From: Bacillus thuringiensis
Lineage (GTDB): Bacteria > Bacillota > Bacilli > Bacillales > Bacillaceae_G
Length of the DNA: 64,000 nt
Reading direction: 5' to 3'
Assembly (NCBI RefSeq): GCF_014932895.1
Contig: NZ_JACYOF010000017.1
Location: 1 to 64,000, forward strand
Shown here: positions 44,632 to 55,297 of the stretch, one piece after another
How the letters are laid out: the number at the start of each line of letters is the position of its first letter
Numbering within the stretch: the first letter of the stretch is position 1
The notes under the pieces: model-generated
Told to the model about the DNA's origin: nothing
Seen by the model: the letters and a program-made list of their open reading frames with translations, nothing else
The model's database searches: none
Program-made: the position numbers and the translations under genes

Positions 44632-44826
44632 ATGTTATTTACTGATGAATTGCGTAACCATGTTGGTGAACTAGTGCAAGTTGTGACAGCTGTTGAAATT
44701 GTTGCAGGCATTCTTTTATCTGTGACGGATGGGGCAGTAAGTGTTCGTACTTCTCCTTCTTATGGACCACCTGAGGATGTACTTGTACGTATTCCTATTA
44801 TTGCCTATGTTCGCTTGGAAGGATAA
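44632..44826 (+). CDS. Small Sm-like (DUF2642/YuzF-type) protein
   Basis: 64 aa: ELRNHVGELVQVVTAVEIVA, GILLSVTDGAVSVRTS, DVLVRIPIIAYVRLEG. One beta-barrel domain related to the C-terminus of the preceding protein. ATG with AAAGGAG 9 nt upstream. It lies 13 nt before the first glycosyltransferase start, implying translational coupling. Role unknown. Confidence 0.7.
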   Translation: MLFTDELRNHVGELVQVVTAVEIVAGILLSVTDGAVSVRTSPSYGPPEDVLVRIPIIAYVRLEG

Positions 44827-44839
44827 GCGTGATACAAGT

Positions 44840-46387
44840 ATGAGAGTATCAGTTGTTATCCCAGTGCATAATGAAGCAAGTACTTTGTCACAAGTTTTAG
44901 TTGAAGTGGAGAAATTGAAACCATATGAAATTATCGTAGTAGATAATGGATCGACAGATGGGACAAAAGAAATAGCATTACAACATCATTGCCGTGTGAT
45001 TTATTATAAACATTCTCTCGGCAATGATGTTGGACGGGCAATTGGAGCAAGAGAAGCAAAAGGTGAAATTGTATTGTTTTTAGATGGTGACATTGTTATT
45101 GAGAGTAAAGAGTTACAATGTTTTGTGAAAGGAATTAAGCAAGGGCATCAAATTGTTGTGAATAATTTAACATGGTCTGTTTATTTAAAGATGAGACCAC
45201 ATTATACGACAGTTGGAAAATTCATGTTGAATCGTTATTTGAATAAAAAAGAGCTTGTTGTTGGATCTTTAATCGCAATTCCACATGCGATGAGCAGAGA
45301 AGTTATTGAGAAACTTGGATGGTGGAATTTAGCAGATCCAGCACTATTTCAAGCGGTAGCGATGTCTAGAGGAGTAGATATTGTCGATATGGCTTCGGTC
45401 GATGTAATTCACACAAATAAAGTTCGTCCTGTGCATACGGGTACATCACCTAATTCTCCTTATCCGAAAGCGACTAGCCGTATTATGGGTGATCATTTAC
45501 GTGCATTGCAATATGTAATCGAAACATATGGTAAACGCGGCGGTTTTTCGGAGGGAAACAGGGATAGAGAGTTTATAGGGAAGTATAAACCGGTTGTATC
45601 ACAAAAAGAAAAAGCGAAATATAGTGCGATTATACCAGTATCAGAAGAAAAAATGACCATAAGATCCGTTATACAAGAAGTAAAAAAAGCAGGAGTAGAT
45701 GAAATTATAGTTGTTGCGAATGGAGCAGATGCTGAAACTATTAAACAAGCAAAGCTAGAGAGTGTTATTATTGTTGAATTCGCGAAGGCGCTTGGACATA
45801 ATGTAGCACGAGCGATAGGGGCCATGCATGCTACGGCAGATATTTGTTTATTTGTTGATGGTGATTTTGCTATTCCGGCAAAAAAACTAATTCCCTTTTT
45901 GCGTGCTATTGAAGATGGAAGTGATATGGCGTTAAATGATTTGCAATGTTTATTAGATATGTTTCATCCCGCAGATCCAATTAGTATGGGAAAATATTTT
46001 GTGAATTTGGTGGCGAAACGACCGGATTTATGGAACAACTCATTAACGGCAGTGCCACATGCTATGCATAAGAAGGTAATAGAGAAAATTGGATATGACT
46101 CGCTCATTATCCCGCCATTAGCTCAAATGAAAGCTATTTTTGGGGGATTCTCTATTACAGCAGTAGAATTTGTAGATGTTATAAAAACAAATCGAGTACG
46201 CCCAGAGCAACATGGATTTGTAAATGGACGTATTCCAGCATTTGAACGTATTTTCGGTGATCAACTTGAGGCAATTGCTTATCTATTACAATATACAGAC
46301 GAACGCGGGAGTTTTACAGATGGAGAGCGGGATAGAGATATTATTCAACAATTGAGAAAGGAAGAAAAGAATACAGATGAATGCTAG
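44840..46387 (+). CDS. Double-domain family 2 glycosyltransferase
   Basis: 515 aa from ATG 44840; longer in-frame starts run through the preceding gene. Two GT2 (GT-A) domains in tandem: residues 1-250 ([26 protein letters not shown] as DXD) and 256-515 ([26 protein letters not shown]). Each ends in the shared signature RI-GDHL/QLEA...RG-F--G-R-R. Domain 2 has a weaker nucleotide-binding N-terminus ([13 protein letters not shown]). No membrane segments, so a cytosolic enzyme using sugar nucleotides; products unknown. Overlaps the dehydrogenase gene by 11 nt. Confidence 0.85.
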   Translation: MRVSVVIPVHNEASTLSQVLVEVEKLKPYEIIVVDNGSTDGTKEIALQHHCRVIYYKHSLGNDVGRAIGAREAKGEIVLFLDGDIVIESKELQCFVKGIKQGHQIVVNNLTWSVYLKMRPHYTTVGKFMLNRYLNKKELVVGSLIAIPHAMSREVIEKLGWWNLADPALFQAVAMSRGVDIVDMASVDVIHTNKVRPVHTGTSPNSPYPKATSRIMGDHLRALQYVIETYGKRGGFSEGNRDREFIGKYKPVVSQKEKAKYSAIIPVSEEKMTIRSVIQEVKKAGVDEIIVVANGADAETIKQAKLESVIIVEFAKALGHNVARAIGAMHATADICLFVDGDFAIPAKKLIPFLRAIEDGSDMALNDLQCLLDMFHPADPISMGKYFVNLVAKRPDLWNNSLTAVPHAMHKKVIEKIGYDSLIIPPLAQMKAIFGGFSITAVEFVDVIKTNRVRPEQHGFVNGRIPAFERIFGDQLEAIAYLLQYTDERGSFTDGERDRDIIQQLRKEEKNTDEC

Positions 46388-47621
46388 TAGTAAAGTAGCT
46401 ATTATTGGATTAGGATATGTTGGTCTTCCTTTAGCGGTCCATTTTGCGGAAAGAGGACATATAGTACTTGGACTAGATAAGGATACTAGAAAAATAGAAT
46501 CGATTATAAAAGGAGAAAGTTATATTCCGGATGTTTCTTCTAAAGCGTTACAAAGTTTATTAAATAAAAAAAGCTTAATAGTAAATACACCAGATAAAGG
46601 GGGTGCTGAGTTTCAAAATAGTGATTATGTTATTGTCACTGTCCCGACGCCAATTAATGAGAAAAGAGAACCAGATTTAAGTGCCCTCATTTCAGCTTCG
46701 CATTATATACAACAAAACCTTCAAAAAGGACAAACCTTCATTTTTGAAAGCTCCACATATCCAGGCACACTTGAAGAAGTTATCATTCCTATTATTTCTC
46801 AAACAGGTAAAAAGGTAGGAGAAGATTATTATATCGGATATTCTCCTGAGCGAATTGATCCAGCAAATAGTCAATATTCCATTCAAGCGATTCCAAAGGT
46901 TATTAGTGGACAAACAGAAGAGTGTAAACAAAAAGTACAGGATTTGTATAGTACTATATTTGACGTAGTTGTTCCTGTTAGTTCCCCAAAAGTGGCGGAG
47001 ATGTGTAAGCTATTTGAAAATATTCAGCGCCTAGTTAACATTTCATTAGTAAATGAGTTAAATATACTGTGTGAAGGTTTGAATATTAATTTTTATGAGG
47101 CGCTTGAAGCAGCGTCTACAAAACCGTTTGGGTTTACCCCATATTGGCCAGGACCAGGAATAGGGGGGCATTGTATTCCAGTAGACCCTTTATATTTTCA
47201 ATGGAGAATAAAGAAAAATGGAGCAATTAGTCAATTAATTGAGGCAGCACATGTAATTAATGAAGAAATGCCAGAGAAAATAGTCGGAAAAGTAAAAGGG
47301 ATGGTGCAATCACCCGCAACGGTTTTAATTGTAGGCATTGCGTATAAGAAAGATGTAAATGATTTGAGAGAATCACCAGCATTGCCAATTATTCAATTAT
47401 TAATAAAAGAAGGATACGAGATAGAGTATCATGATCCATATATAGCCATTGCGGAAATTGGAGATAAGGTGTATCAATCTGTTTCTTTGGATGAACAAAC
47501 AGTGAAAGAGGCCGATTGTATTTTAATTTTAACTGATCACTCTAATATTGATTGGAAGCTTTTTAAAGGAATAAAACGAGTAATAGATACACGTGGAATC
47601 GTAAAGAAGGTGAGTGTATGA
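46377..47621 (+). CDS. UDP-sugar 6-dehydrogenase (WbpA/UDP-GlcNAc-dehydrogenase-like)
   Basis: 414 aa. NAD-binding [10 protein letters not shown] (residues 11-20), [12 protein letters not shown], central-domain [29 protein letters not shown], and catalytic Cys266 in [14 protein letters not shown]. It oxidises the C6 hydroxyl of a UDP-hexose(NAc) to the uronate. The subfamily resembles UDP-GlcNAc/GalNAc dehydrogenases rather than UDP-glucose ones, but this is inference. Overlaps both neighbours, so it is an integral operon member. Confidence 0.88.
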   Translation: MNASSKVAIIGLGYVGLPLAVHFAERGHIVLGLDKDTRKIESIIKGESYIPDVSSKALQSLLNKKSLIVNTPDKGGAEFQNSDYVIVTVPTPINEKREPDLSALISASHYIQQNLQKGQTFIFESSTYPGTLEEVIIPIISQTGKKVGEDYYIGYSPERIDPANSQYSIQAIPKVISGQTEECKQKVQDLYSTIFDVVVPVSSPKVAEMCKLFENIQRLVNISLVNELNILCEGLNINFYEALEAASTKPFGFTPYWPGPGIGGHCIPVDPLYFQWRIKKNGAISQLIEAAHVINEEMPEKIVGKVKGMVQSPATVLIVGIAYKKDVNDLRESPALPIIQLLIKEGYEIEYHDPYIAIAEIGDKVYQSVSLDEQTVKEADCILILTDHSNIDWKLFKGIKRVIDTRGIVKKVSV

Positions 47622-48583
47622 GTAAGAAATGTTTAATTACAGGTGGAGCAGGATTTATTGGATCACATCTAGCTGAAGAGTTGGTGAAAAGAGGTTATGA
47701 GGTCACGATTGTGGATAATTTTTATAAAGGGAAAAATAAATATCATAATGAGTTAATAAAAGAGATTCCAGTTATTCCAATCAGTGTTTTAGATAAAAAG
47801 GCAATCGATGAATTGGTAAATCAACATGATGTAGTATGCCATTTGGCGGCAATATTAGGTGTTAAAACGACAATGGAAAAAAGTGTAGAACTCATTGAAA
47901 CGAATTTTGATGGAACGAGAAATATTTTACAAGCAGCATTAAAAGGTAAGAAAAAAGTAGTCTTTGCGTCTACTTCAGAAGTATATGGTAAGGGCCAGCC
48001 ACCTTTCTCTGAAGAAGGGGACCGATTATATGGGGCAACATCTAAAATACGCTGGAGTTATGCAGTTTGTAAAACGTTAGAAGAGACATTATGTTTAGGA
48101 TACGCATTGGAAGGTTTACAGGTAACGATTGTTCGTTATTTTAATATTTATGGTCCAAGAGCGAAAGATGGTCCGTATGCAGGGGTAATCCCACGATTTA
48201 TTCGTGCAGCCTTGCAAGGGGAAGACATTCTCGTATATGGAGACGGAAAGCAGACACGTTGCTTTACGTATGTAAGTGATGCGGTGGAGGCAACGATTCG
48301 GGCAATGGATGAAAAGGTAAATGGTGAGATTATTAATATAGGTTCTGAGAATGAAAAGAATATAAAAGAAGTAGCAGAAGTAATCAAAAAACTAACAAAT
48401 TCTTCTTCAAAAATTGTACAAGTTCCTTTTGAAGAAGTATACCCACATGGTTTTGAGGAAATTCCAAATAGAAGACCAGACGTAACAAAATTAAGAGAAC
48501 TTGTTCAATTTCAAGCGGAAGTAACGTGGGAACAAGGATTAAAAGAAACTATTAAATGGTTTCGTGAAGAAAACAATGGCTAA
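47618..48583 (+). CDS. NAD-dependent sugar-nucleotide epimerase/dehydratase
   Basis: 321 aa extended [17 protein letters not shown] (residues 9-22) binds [12 protein letters not shown] and SYAVCK give the catalytic Ser and Tyr-x3-Lys; the C-terminus has [19 protein letters not shown] and [12 protein letters not shown]. Similar to UDP-glucuronate/UDP-GlcNAc 4-epimerases and UDP-xylose synthases. It probably acts on the uronate made by the upstream dehydrogenase. Start ATG overlaps the previous stop by 4 nt (ATGA). Confidence 0.88.
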   Translation: MSKKCLITGGAGFIGSHLAEELVKRGYEVTIVDNFYKGKNKYHNELIKEIPVIPISVLDKKAIDELVNQHDVVCHLAAILGVKTTMEKSVELIETNFDGTRNILQAALKGKKKVVFASTSEVYGKGQPPFSEEGDRLYGATSKIRWSYAVCKTLEETLCLGYALEGLQVTIVRYFNIYGPRAKDGPYAGVIPRFIRAALQGEDILVYGDGKQTRCFTYVSDAVEATIRAMDEKVNGEIINIGSENEKNIKEVAEVIKKLTNSSSKIVQVPFEEVYPHGFEEIPNRRPDVTKLRELVQFQAEVTWEQGLKETIKWFREENNG

Positions 48584-50138
48584 GTCGCTATCGGTTATTA
48601 TACCTGTATGTAATGAAGGGGAGACAATTTCAGACGTTATTCAATCGGTAAAACCATTAAATCCAGTAGAAATTATTGTAGTAGCAAATGGTTGTAATGA
48701 TGGTACAGAAGAGGTCGCTGAGAGTTTAGGGTGTAAAGTAATCGAGCATAAAGATTCACTTGGTAACGACGTTGGACGTGCAGTTGGCGCAAAACATGCG
48801 ATAGGTGATGTATTATTATTTATAGATGGAGATTTTACTATTCCAACTTCAAAATTACAATTATTCCTTAATCCAATTTTACATGACCAGGCTGACATCG
48901 TTTTAAATAATTTGGACGTATTGTTTTTAAAGAAACAAAAACCACATTCCATTACAGTATGGCGCCAAATATTAAATGCAATGTTAGAGCGCGAAGAATT
49001 AAAAATTGATTCTTTATTATCTGTACCTCATGCGTTGACGAAAGAAGTTGTACAAAGTATTGGATACGAGTGTTTTGTTAATCCTATTGTGGCTCATCTA
49101 CGCCTAGCGCAAAGTAAATGGAGAATTAGTCGTCATTGTGCAATTGACGTGATTACCCCGAACAAATTTCGACCGACCGAGCATGCTGCATATGGAACGG
49201 ATCTTTCTCAATCTGAAAAAAGAATGATAGGTGATCATATAGAAGCTGTAGCGGAGCGGATAGTAGGCAGCGATGAGCGCGGAGGATATTATGATGGAAA
49301 TAGGAAAAGAGAGAGTGTTTATCATACTTTAAATTTTGAAGATTTTTATCAAGGATGGGGCGTTACATCTAAGCTATATAAAGGAAAGCAATTATCGGTA
49401 ATTATTCCTGTACAAGATGAAGAGAAAACAATTGGAAACGTTATAGAAGAGCTTCGTAAAATTGAACCTTTTGAAATCATCATTGTTGTAAATGGTTCGT
49501 CAGATAAAACAGCAACAATTGCAAAAGACAAGGGAGCAACAACGATTGTATATAAAGAAGCACTTGGAAACGATGTAGGGCGTTCGCTTGGAACTTATTT
49601 TGCAAAAGGGGATATTGTGTTATTTATAGACGGTGATTTTGTTATTCCAGCTAGTGAGCTATATCCTTTTGCAAAAGCTATTGCAGATGGAAAGGATGTC
49701 GCCTTAAATGATCTAAATCACTATTTAGATCTAAGAGTACCACTTCATCTCGTAACTGCATTTAAATATGCGCTAAATTTAGCTTGTGATAGAAAAGACT
49801 TAGGGGTAGGTTCTCTTATTGCTGTACCTAATGCGTTTAGTCGGGAGTGTTTGAAAGCAATAGGATATAGATCTTTACTGTCACCTTGTGTAGCGCAAGT
49901 GAAAGCTGTTCTTTCAGGGTTTGAAATTGCATGTGTAAGTCGTGTTGAGGTCGATAAGATGAACCGTATTCGTCCCAGTGAACATTTCGCAAAAATAGGA
50001 CATCCTCCAGCTGTGCTTCGAATTATTGGTGATCATATAGAAGGATTAGAGCAATTAATTGCATTAACAAACAGTCGTGGTAGATTCTATGATGGAAATA
50101 GAAAAAGAGATGTTTTATCCCGCTTTAACGGGAAGTAA
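48576..50138 (+). CDS. Double-domain family 2 glycosyltransferase with bcr1-derived C-terminus
   Basis: 520 aa from ATG 48576, overlapping the epimerase stop by 8 nt. Two GT2 domains: about 4-250 (SVIIPVCNEGETISDVIQSV, FIDGDFTI) and 268-520 (SVIIPVQDEEKTIGNVIEEL, FIDGDFVI). Both end in RM/II-GDHIE...RG--YDGNRKR. It is paralogous to the first gene of the operon. The final codons (LSRFNGK and TAA) lie within a bcr1 repeat that starts at 50114, so the native C-terminus was replaced by repeat sequence. Confidence 0.85.
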   Translation: MAKSLSVIIPVCNEGETISDVIQSVKPLNPVEIIVVANGCNDGTEEVAESLGCKVIEHKDSLGNDVGRAVGAKHAIGDVLLFIDGDFTIPTSKLQLFLNPILHDQADIVLNNLDVLFLKKQKPHSITVWRQILNAMLEREELKIDSLLSVPHALTKEVVQSIGYECFVNPIVAHLRLAQSKWRISRHCAIDVITPNKFRPTEHAAYGTDLSQSEKRMIGDHIEAVAERIVGSDERGGYYDGNRKRESVYHTLNFEDFYQGWGVTSKLYKGKQLSVIIPVQDEEKTIGNVIEELRKIEPFEIIIVVNGSSDKTATIAKDKGATTIVYKEALGNDVGRSLGTYFAKGDIVLFIDGDFVIPASELYPFAKAIADGKDVALNDLNHYLDLRVPLHLVTAFKYALNLACDRKDLGVGSLIAVPNAFSRECLKAIGYRSLLSPCVAQVKAVLSGFEIACVSRVEVDKMNRIRPSEHFAKIGHPPAVLRIIGDHIEGLEQLIALTNSRGRFYDGNRKRDVLSRFNGK

Positions 50139-50264
50139 GACTCCCGCCTCAAAATTCGGCGAATGCGAGGAAGTTAGGTGGGAGATAACTGCCGTAAAAG
50201 CCCGATTGGTTCAACTAATAATCAGTGGGGGGATGGCCCTCCACTGATTAAAGTTTCACTTTAT
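50114..50264 (+). repeat. bcr1 repeat (151 bp) supplying the end of a coding sequence
   Basis: TTTATCCCGCTTTAACGGGA to GTTTCACTTTAT, both hairpins present with scattered changes. The glycosyltransferase frame runs 25 nt into it and stops at TAA 50136-50138. Confidence 0.9.
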
Positions 50265-50604
50265 AGTGGTAACAAAAAAAGTGTACAACATATGTACACT
50301 TTTTTTGTTATAAAAACTATAACAGATTAGGAGGTAAGAGTATTACAGCTCTACAGTGGGTATTGTTCTTATATTACAAAATAGGACTCGTATATGAGGA
50401 TACTAAAAAAATACAATTAAAGAAAGGGTTAATTATAAAGACTTTTAAGTGAATTTAACACTATGCGCATAGTAGTTTGCTCAATATTTCACAAACATGT
50501 CACAACTATTTCGTTCACTTTCGCAAAAAAGTAGTATTCTAAGTGTGTAAGCTGTTATATAAAAATTCTTAGTCCTGTACTAATCAAAAATGGAGGAGAT
50601 TAGG
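50265..50604 (+). promoter_or_regulatory. pflB upstream region: terminator, palindrome and Rex-like box
   Basis: A strong terminator (50271-50309) ends the glycan operon. The rest holds CTATGCGCATAG (50461-50472, perfect palindrome) and TTGCTCAATATTTCACAA (50477-50494), which matches the Rex operator TTGTGAAATATTTCACAA at 15 of 18 positions. Redox control of pflBA by Rex would be sensible in a Bacillus. No gene in this stretch. Confidence 0.55.
50271..50309 (+). terminator. Terminator of the glycosyltransferase operon
   Basis: AACAAAAAAAGTGTAC / GTACACTTTTTTTGTT, 16-bp perfect stem, just beyond the bcr1 copy. Confidence 0.9.
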
Positions 50605-52854
50605 ATGACTCAAGTATTAGAAAATGTTAAAAACGCATGGGAAAACTTTAAAGGTGAAAAATGGAAAGCGGAGATTGATGTTCGCGATTTCATTTTAAAT
50701 AATGTAACCGTTTTCGAGGGAGACGAATCTTTCTTAGCGGGAGCAACTGAAGCAACGAAAGAACTTTGGAATCAAGTAATGGATTTAACAACAAAAGAAC
50801 GTGAAAACGGTGGCGTTCTTGATATGGATACAAAAATTGTTTCTTCTATTACATCACATGAACCAGGATATTTAAATAAAGATATTGAAAAAGTAGTCGG
50901 TTTCCAAACTGATAAACCATTTAAACGTTCTTTACAACCATATGGTGGTATTCGTATGGCGGAACAAGCATGTGAATCTTATGGATACGAAATGGATAAA
51001 GAACTTAGTCGTATTTTTAGAGATTGGAGAAAAACTCATAACCAAGGTGTATTCGATGCTTATACACCAGAAATGAGAAATGCACGTAAATCAGGCGTTA
51101 TTACTGGGCTTCCAGATGCATACGGCCGTGGACGTATTATCGGTGACTACCGTCGAGTAGCGTTATATGGTATTGATCATTTAATTGAAGCGAAAAAAGC
51201 TGATTTAAATTTAACTGGTGGTGTAATGAGCGAAGATACAATGCGTTTACGCGAAGAGTTATCTGAGCAAATGCGTGCACTTCAAGAATTAAAACAAATG
51301 GCTGCTTCTCATGGCTTTGATATTTCTAAACCAGCAACAAATGCACAAGAAGCATTCCAATGGTTATACTTCGCATATCTTGCTGCAATTAAAGAGCAAA
51401 ATGGGGCTGCAATGAGTCTTGGACGTACTTCTACATTCTTAGATATTTACATTGAAAGAGATTTAGCAAATGGTACTTTAACAGAAGAAGAAGTACAAGA
51501 AATTGTGGACCACTTCATTATGAAATTACGTCTTGTGAAATTCGCAAGAACACCTGATTATAATGAACTATTCTCTGGTGATCCAACTTGGGTAACTGAA
51601 TCTATCGGTGGTATTGCATTAGATGGTCGTCCTTTAGTAACAAAGAACTCATTCCGTTTCTTGCATACATTAGATAATTTAGGACCAGCGCCAGAACCAA
51701 ACTTAACAGTTCTTTGGTCTAAACAATTACCACAGAACTTTAAAAACTATTGTGCGAAAATGTCCATTAAAACATCTGCAATTCAATACGAAAATGATGA
51801 CATCATGCGTCCTGAATATGGAGATGACTACGGTATTGCATGTTGTGTATCTGCAATGAGAATCGGTAAGCAAATGCAGTTCTTCGGAGCTCGTGCAAAC
51901 TTAGCAAAAGCATTATTATATGCGATCAACGGTGGTAAAGATGAAAAATCAAAAGCACAAGTTGGTCCTGAGTACGCACCAATTACTTCTGAAGTATTAG
52001 ATTATGAAGAAGTTATGCATAAGTTTGATATGACAATGGAATGGTTAGCGGGTCTATATTTAAACACATTAAATGTTATCCACTACATGCATGATAAATA
52101 TAGCTATGAACGTATTGAAATGGCACTTCATGATACGAATGTTCTTCGTACAATGGCAACAGGTATCGCGGGCCTATCTGTAGTAGCAGACTCATTAAGC
52201 GCAATTAAATACGCAAAAGTAAAACCAATTCGTGATGAAAATGGTATTGCAGTTGACTTTGAAATCGAAGGTGATTTCCCTAAATACGGTAACAATGATG
52301 ATCGTGTAGATGAAATCGCAGTAAATCTTGTGAAAACATTTATGAATAAACTTCGTAAACATAAAACATATCGTAATTCTGTTCATACAATGTCTATCTT
52401 AACTATTACTTCTAACGTTGTGTATGGTAAGAAAACTGGTAATACTCCAGATGGTCGCCGTACTGGAGAGCCGTTCGCACCAGGTGCAAACCCAATGCAT
52501 GGCCGTGATACAAAAGGTGCATTAGCTTCATTACTATCTGTAGCTAAATTACCATATGAAGATGCACAAGATGGCATTTCTAATACATTCTCTATTATTC
52601 CGAAAGCACTTGGCAAAGAAGATGATGTACAAGTACGTAACTTAGTATCTATGCTTGATGGTTATGCAGTAAAAGAAGGACATCACTTAAATATTAACGT
52701 ATTTAATCGTGAAACATTAATGGATGCAATGGAACATCCTGAGAAATATCCACAATTAACAATTCGCGTATCTGGTTACGCTGTAAACTTTATTAAATTA
52801 ACTCGTGAACAACAAATCGATGTAATTAATCGTACAATGCATGAAAGCATGTAA
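50605..52854 (+). CDS. pflB: Pyruvate formate-lyase
   Basis: 749 aa from ATG 50605 (GGAGGAG 6 nt upstream; ATG 50590 overlaps it). Active-site Cys pair in GIACCVSAM; the glycyl-radical site is RVSGYAVNF near the C-terminus. Also [18 protein letters not shown] as in other formate acetyltransferases. Converts pyruvate and CoA to acetyl-CoA and formate during anaerobic growth. Activated by the product of pflA immediately downstream. B. subtilis lacks this pair, so it supports a cereus-group assignment. Confidence 0.96.
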   Translation: MTQVLENVKNAWENFKGEKWKAEIDVRDFILNNVTVFEGDESFLAGATEATKELWNQVMDLTTKERENGGVLDMDTKIVSSITSHEPGYLNKDIEKVVGFQTDKPFKRSLQPYGGIRMAEQACESYGYEMDKELSRIFRDWRKTHNQGVFDAYTPEMRNARKSGVITGLPDAYGRGRIIGDYRRVALYGIDHLIEAKKADLNLTGGVMSEDTMRLREELSEQMRALQELKQMAASHGFDISKPATNAQEAFQWLYFAYLAAIKEQNGAAMSLGRTSTFLDIYIERDLANGTLTEEEVQEIVDHFIMKLRLVKFARTPDYNELFSGDPTWVTESIGGIALDGRPLVTKNSFRFLHTLDNLGPAPEPNLTVLWSKQLPQNFKNYCAKMSIKTSAIQYENDDIMRPEYGDDYGIACCVSAMRIGKQMQFFGARANLAKALLYAINGGKDEKSKAQVGPEYAPITSEVLDYEEVMHKFDMTMEWLAGLYLNTLNVIHYMHDKYSYERIEMALHDTNVLRTMATGIAGLSVVADSLSAIKYAKVKPIRDENGIAVDFEIEGDFPKYGNNDDRVDEIAVNLVKTFMNKLRKHKTYRNSVHTMSILTITSNVVYGKKTGNTPDGRRTGEPFAPGANPMHGRDTKGALASLLSVAKLPYEDAQDGISNTFSIIPKALGKEDDVQVRNLVSMLDGYAVKEGHHLNINVFNRETLMDAMEHPEKYPQLTIRVSGYAVNFIKLTREQQIDVINRTMHESM

Positions 52855-52866
52855 GTAAAAAAGTGT

Positions 52867-52894
52867 CCCTCTGCTATTTATAAATAGTAGAGGG
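52867..52894 (+). terminator. Intercistronic hairpin between pflB and pflA
   Basis: CCCTCTGCTATTTA / TAAATAGTAGAGGG with one internal mismatch; no T-run, so more likely an mRNA-processing or stability element that keeps pflB above pflA. Confidence 0.55.
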
Positions 52895-52922
52895 GGGCTG
52901 TTTCAATAAAGGAGGAAGTAAT

Positions 52923-53654
52923 ATGGTAAAAGGAAGAATACATTCTGTAGAGTCTTGTGGTACTGTTGATGGCCCAGGGATTCGTTATGTCATATTTACA
53001 CAAGGGTGTTTATTACGTTGTCAATATTGTCATAATGCTGATACATGGGAGATCGGTAAAGGAAAAGAAATAACAGTTGAAGAAGTAATGCAGGATGTGA
53101 CATGTTACCTTCCTTTTATTGAAGCTTCCGGAGGCGGGATAACAGTTAGTGGTGGAGAACCATTACTACAGTTAGACTTCTTAATTGAATTATTTAAAAA
53201 ATGTAAGGAAGTTGGAATTCATACAACAATTGATTCTTCAGGTGGTTGCTATTCTGAGAAACCAGAATTCCAGCGAAAGCTAGATATATTAATGGAGTAT
53301 ACAGATTTAGTTTTATTGGATTTGAAACATATCGATTCCAAAAAGCATCGTAAATTAACAGGAAAACCAAATGAACATATTTTACAATTTGCTCGTTATT
53401 TATCGGATAAAAATAAACCGATTTGGGTACGACACGTATTAGTTCCAGGTATTACTGATAATGAAGAAGATCTGCAAAATTTATCTAGCTTTATTCAAAG
53501 CTTATCTAATGTTCAAAAAGTTGAAGTGTTACCATATCATAAGCTTGGTGTATATAAATGGGAGGCGCTTGGACATAAATACCCACTTGCAAATGTAGAA
53601 CCACCTACAGAAAAAAATGTAGAACAAGCGAAACATATTTTACAAGCAGTCTAA
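52923..53654 (+). CDS. pflA: Pyruvate formate-lyase activating enzyme
   Basis: 243-aa radical SAM protein. Cluster Cys29, Cys33, Cys36 in [18 protein letters not shown]-binding SGGEPLLQ. It generates the glycyl radical on PflB by hydrogen abstraction with 5'-deoxyadenosyl radical. ATG with AAAGGAGGAAG upstream, 68 nt after pflB. Confidence 0.95.
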   Translation: MVKGRIHSVESCGTVDGPGIRYVIFTQGCLLRCQYCHNADTWEIGKGKEITVEEVMQDVTCYLPFIEASGGGITVSGGEPLLQLDFLIELFKKCKEVGIHTTIDSSGGCYSEKPEFQRKLDILMEYTDLVLLDLKHIDSKKHRKLTGKPNEHILQFARYLSDKNKPIWVRHVLVPGITDNEEDLQNLSSFIQSLSNVQKVEVLPYHKLGVYKWEALGHKYPLANVEPPTEKNVEQAKHILQAV

Positions 53655-53680
53655 TCCAAATATTGGATTAGACTTTTTGC
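53653..53680 (+). terminator. Terminator after pflA
   Basis: CTAATCCAA / TTGGATTAG followed by ACTTTTTG; overlaps the pflA stop. Confidence 0.8.
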
Positions 53681-54066
53681 TTTCTTTACAATAAAACCTA
53701 GAGTATATATATAGAAAAGAGTATACTGAAAATAGAATATCCATATTTTTGTAAGGAATAAGTAGAGAAATTTACATAATTGTAAAGGGAAATCAAAATA
53801 GTAAAAAGAATTAAGAAGTAAAAGAGCGAGTATCATGGAATAGAGAACATTTGTAAGTTATTGCGAAAGCTCTTATAGGAAAGTATAATGTAAAGATATG
53901 AGCACAGATAGGATTAAGGGGTCAATCTTATATGCTTTGCATATCCACGACAGATACATAGCTGAAAGGGAAATATCGGAATCTGTTTATGTAATTTTTA
54001 AGGAAAATGTTTTTCCTATTGTCGTATATGCAATATGGAGAAACAAAAAGCTAGGAGTGGATTTGT
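53655..54066 (+). promoter_or_regulatory. ugtP upstream region with a sigma-A promoter
   Basis: TTGCGA (53861-53866), 17-bp spacer, TATAAT (53884-53889). Start site would be about 53896, giving a 170-nt leader before ugtP. The remaining AT-rich DNA (53690-53850) shows no gene. Confidence 0.65.
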
Positions 54067-55233
54067 TTGATAAAAAACCCCAAGGTTTTAATATTAACTG
54101 CACATTACGGTAATGGTCATGTGCAAGTAGCGAAAACATTAGAACAAACATTTCGCCAAAAAGGAATCGAAGATGTAATTGTGTGCGACTTGTTTGGAGA
54201 ATCACATCCATTTATAACCGACATTACAAAATATTTATATTTAAAAAGTTATACAATAGGAAAAGAATTATATCGTTTGTTTTATTACGGGGTAGAAAAA
54301 ATTTATGATAAGAAAATAGCATCTTGGTACGCAAATTTTGGCAGGAAACGTTTGAAATCACTTTTACAAGTAGAGAAACCGGACATTGTCATTAATACCT
54401 TTCCAATCATAGCTGTACCAGAATTGAAAAAGCAAACAGGTATTTCAATTCCTGTTTATAACGTATTAACGGATTTTTGCGTGCATAAAATATGGATTCA
54501 TCGAGAAGTAGATCGTTATTTCGTAGCAACTGATCACGTGAAAAAAGTGATGGTTGATATCGGTGTGCCTGCGGAGAAAATTGTTGAAACTGGAATTCCG
54601 ATTCGCAGTAGTTTTGAGTTAAAGATAAATCCAGATATTATATATAATAAATATCAGTTATGTAAGAACAAAAAGATTTTACTAATTGTAGCAGGTGCTC
54701 ATGGGGTACTAGGAAGTGTAAAAGAACTATGCCAGTCATTTATGTCAGTACCTAATTTACAAGTAGTTGTCGTTTGTGGGAAAAATGAAGCTTTAAAACA
54801 GGATTTAGTAGGGTTACAGAAACAAAATTCTGATGCACTAAAAGTATTTGGTTATGTTGAAAACATTGATGAACTATTCCGTGTTACTTCCTGTATGATT
54901 ACGAAGCCAGGCGGTATTACGTTAAGTGAAGCAGCAGCGTTGCAAGTACCAGTCATTTTATATAAGCCTGTTCCAGGACAAGAAAATGAAAATGCGATGT
55001 ACTTTGAAAGAAAAGGAGCTGCAGTTGTAATTCGTGATGATAGTGAGGTTTTTGCAAAAACAGAGGCGGTATTACTAGATGAGATGAAGCTTCTTCAAAT
55101 GAAAGAGGCCATGAAAAGCATTTATCGTCCGGAGCCAGCTGGTCATATTGTGGATGCAATTTTGGCAGAAAATCATGCAGAGCCCAATCGTATACCTATG
55201 AAATCACCTGCTCTTGCAGAATCGTTTACTTAA
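54067..55233 (+). CDS. ugtP: Processive diacylglycerol beta-glucosyltransferase UgtP
   Basis: 388 aa, TTG start with AGGAGTGG 6 nt upstream. Family GT28: [19 protein letters not shown] opens the lipid-acceptor domain; the UDP-glucose site is in [20 protein letters not shown] and [11 protein letters not shown]. It adds glucose from UDP-glucose stepwise to diacylglycerol, making glycolipid anchors for lipoteichoic acid. In B. subtilis it also couples nutrient status to FtsZ assembly. Sequence agrees with my memory of the B. cereus protein. Confidence 0.95.
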   Translation: MIKNPKVLILTAHYGNGHVQVAKTLEQTFRQKGIEDVIVCDLFGESHPFITDITKYLYLKSYTIGKELYRLFYYGVEKIYDKKIASWYANFGRKRLKSLLQVEKPDIVINTFPIIAVPELKKQTGISIPVYNVLTDFCVHKIWIHREVDRYFVATDHVKKVMVDIGVPAEKIVETGIPIRSSFELKINPDIIYNKYQLCKNKKILLIVAGAHGVLGSVKELCQSFMSVPNLQVVVVCGKNEALKQDLVGLQKQNSDALKVFGYVENIDELFRVTSCMITKPGGITLSEAAALQVPVILYKPVPGQENENAMYFERKGAAVVIRDDSEVFAKTEAVLLDEMKLLQMKEAMKSIYRPEPAGHIVDAILAENHAEPNRIPMKSPALAESFT

Positions 55234-55237
55234 TATG

Positions 55238-55271
55238 AAACCCTCTTTTGGATGTTTAAAGAGGGTTCTTT
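55238..55271 (+). terminator. Terminator after ugtP
   Basis: AACCCTCTTT / AAAGAGGGTT with T-rich tail. Confidence 0.85.
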
Positions 55272-55297
55272 ATTATTTAAAAAGAAAAAACAGCAAC

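Noticed and set aside
44840-50138. Recently acquired genomic island
   Set aside because: Base composition and codon usage look like the neighbours, and no integrase, tRNA or IS elements flank it; only bcr1 is present, which is genome-wide.
53898-54113. Possible small gene before ugtP
   Set aside because: No usable Shine-Dalgarno, and its end overlaps the ugtP coding start in another frame; the region is better explained as a promoter and leader.
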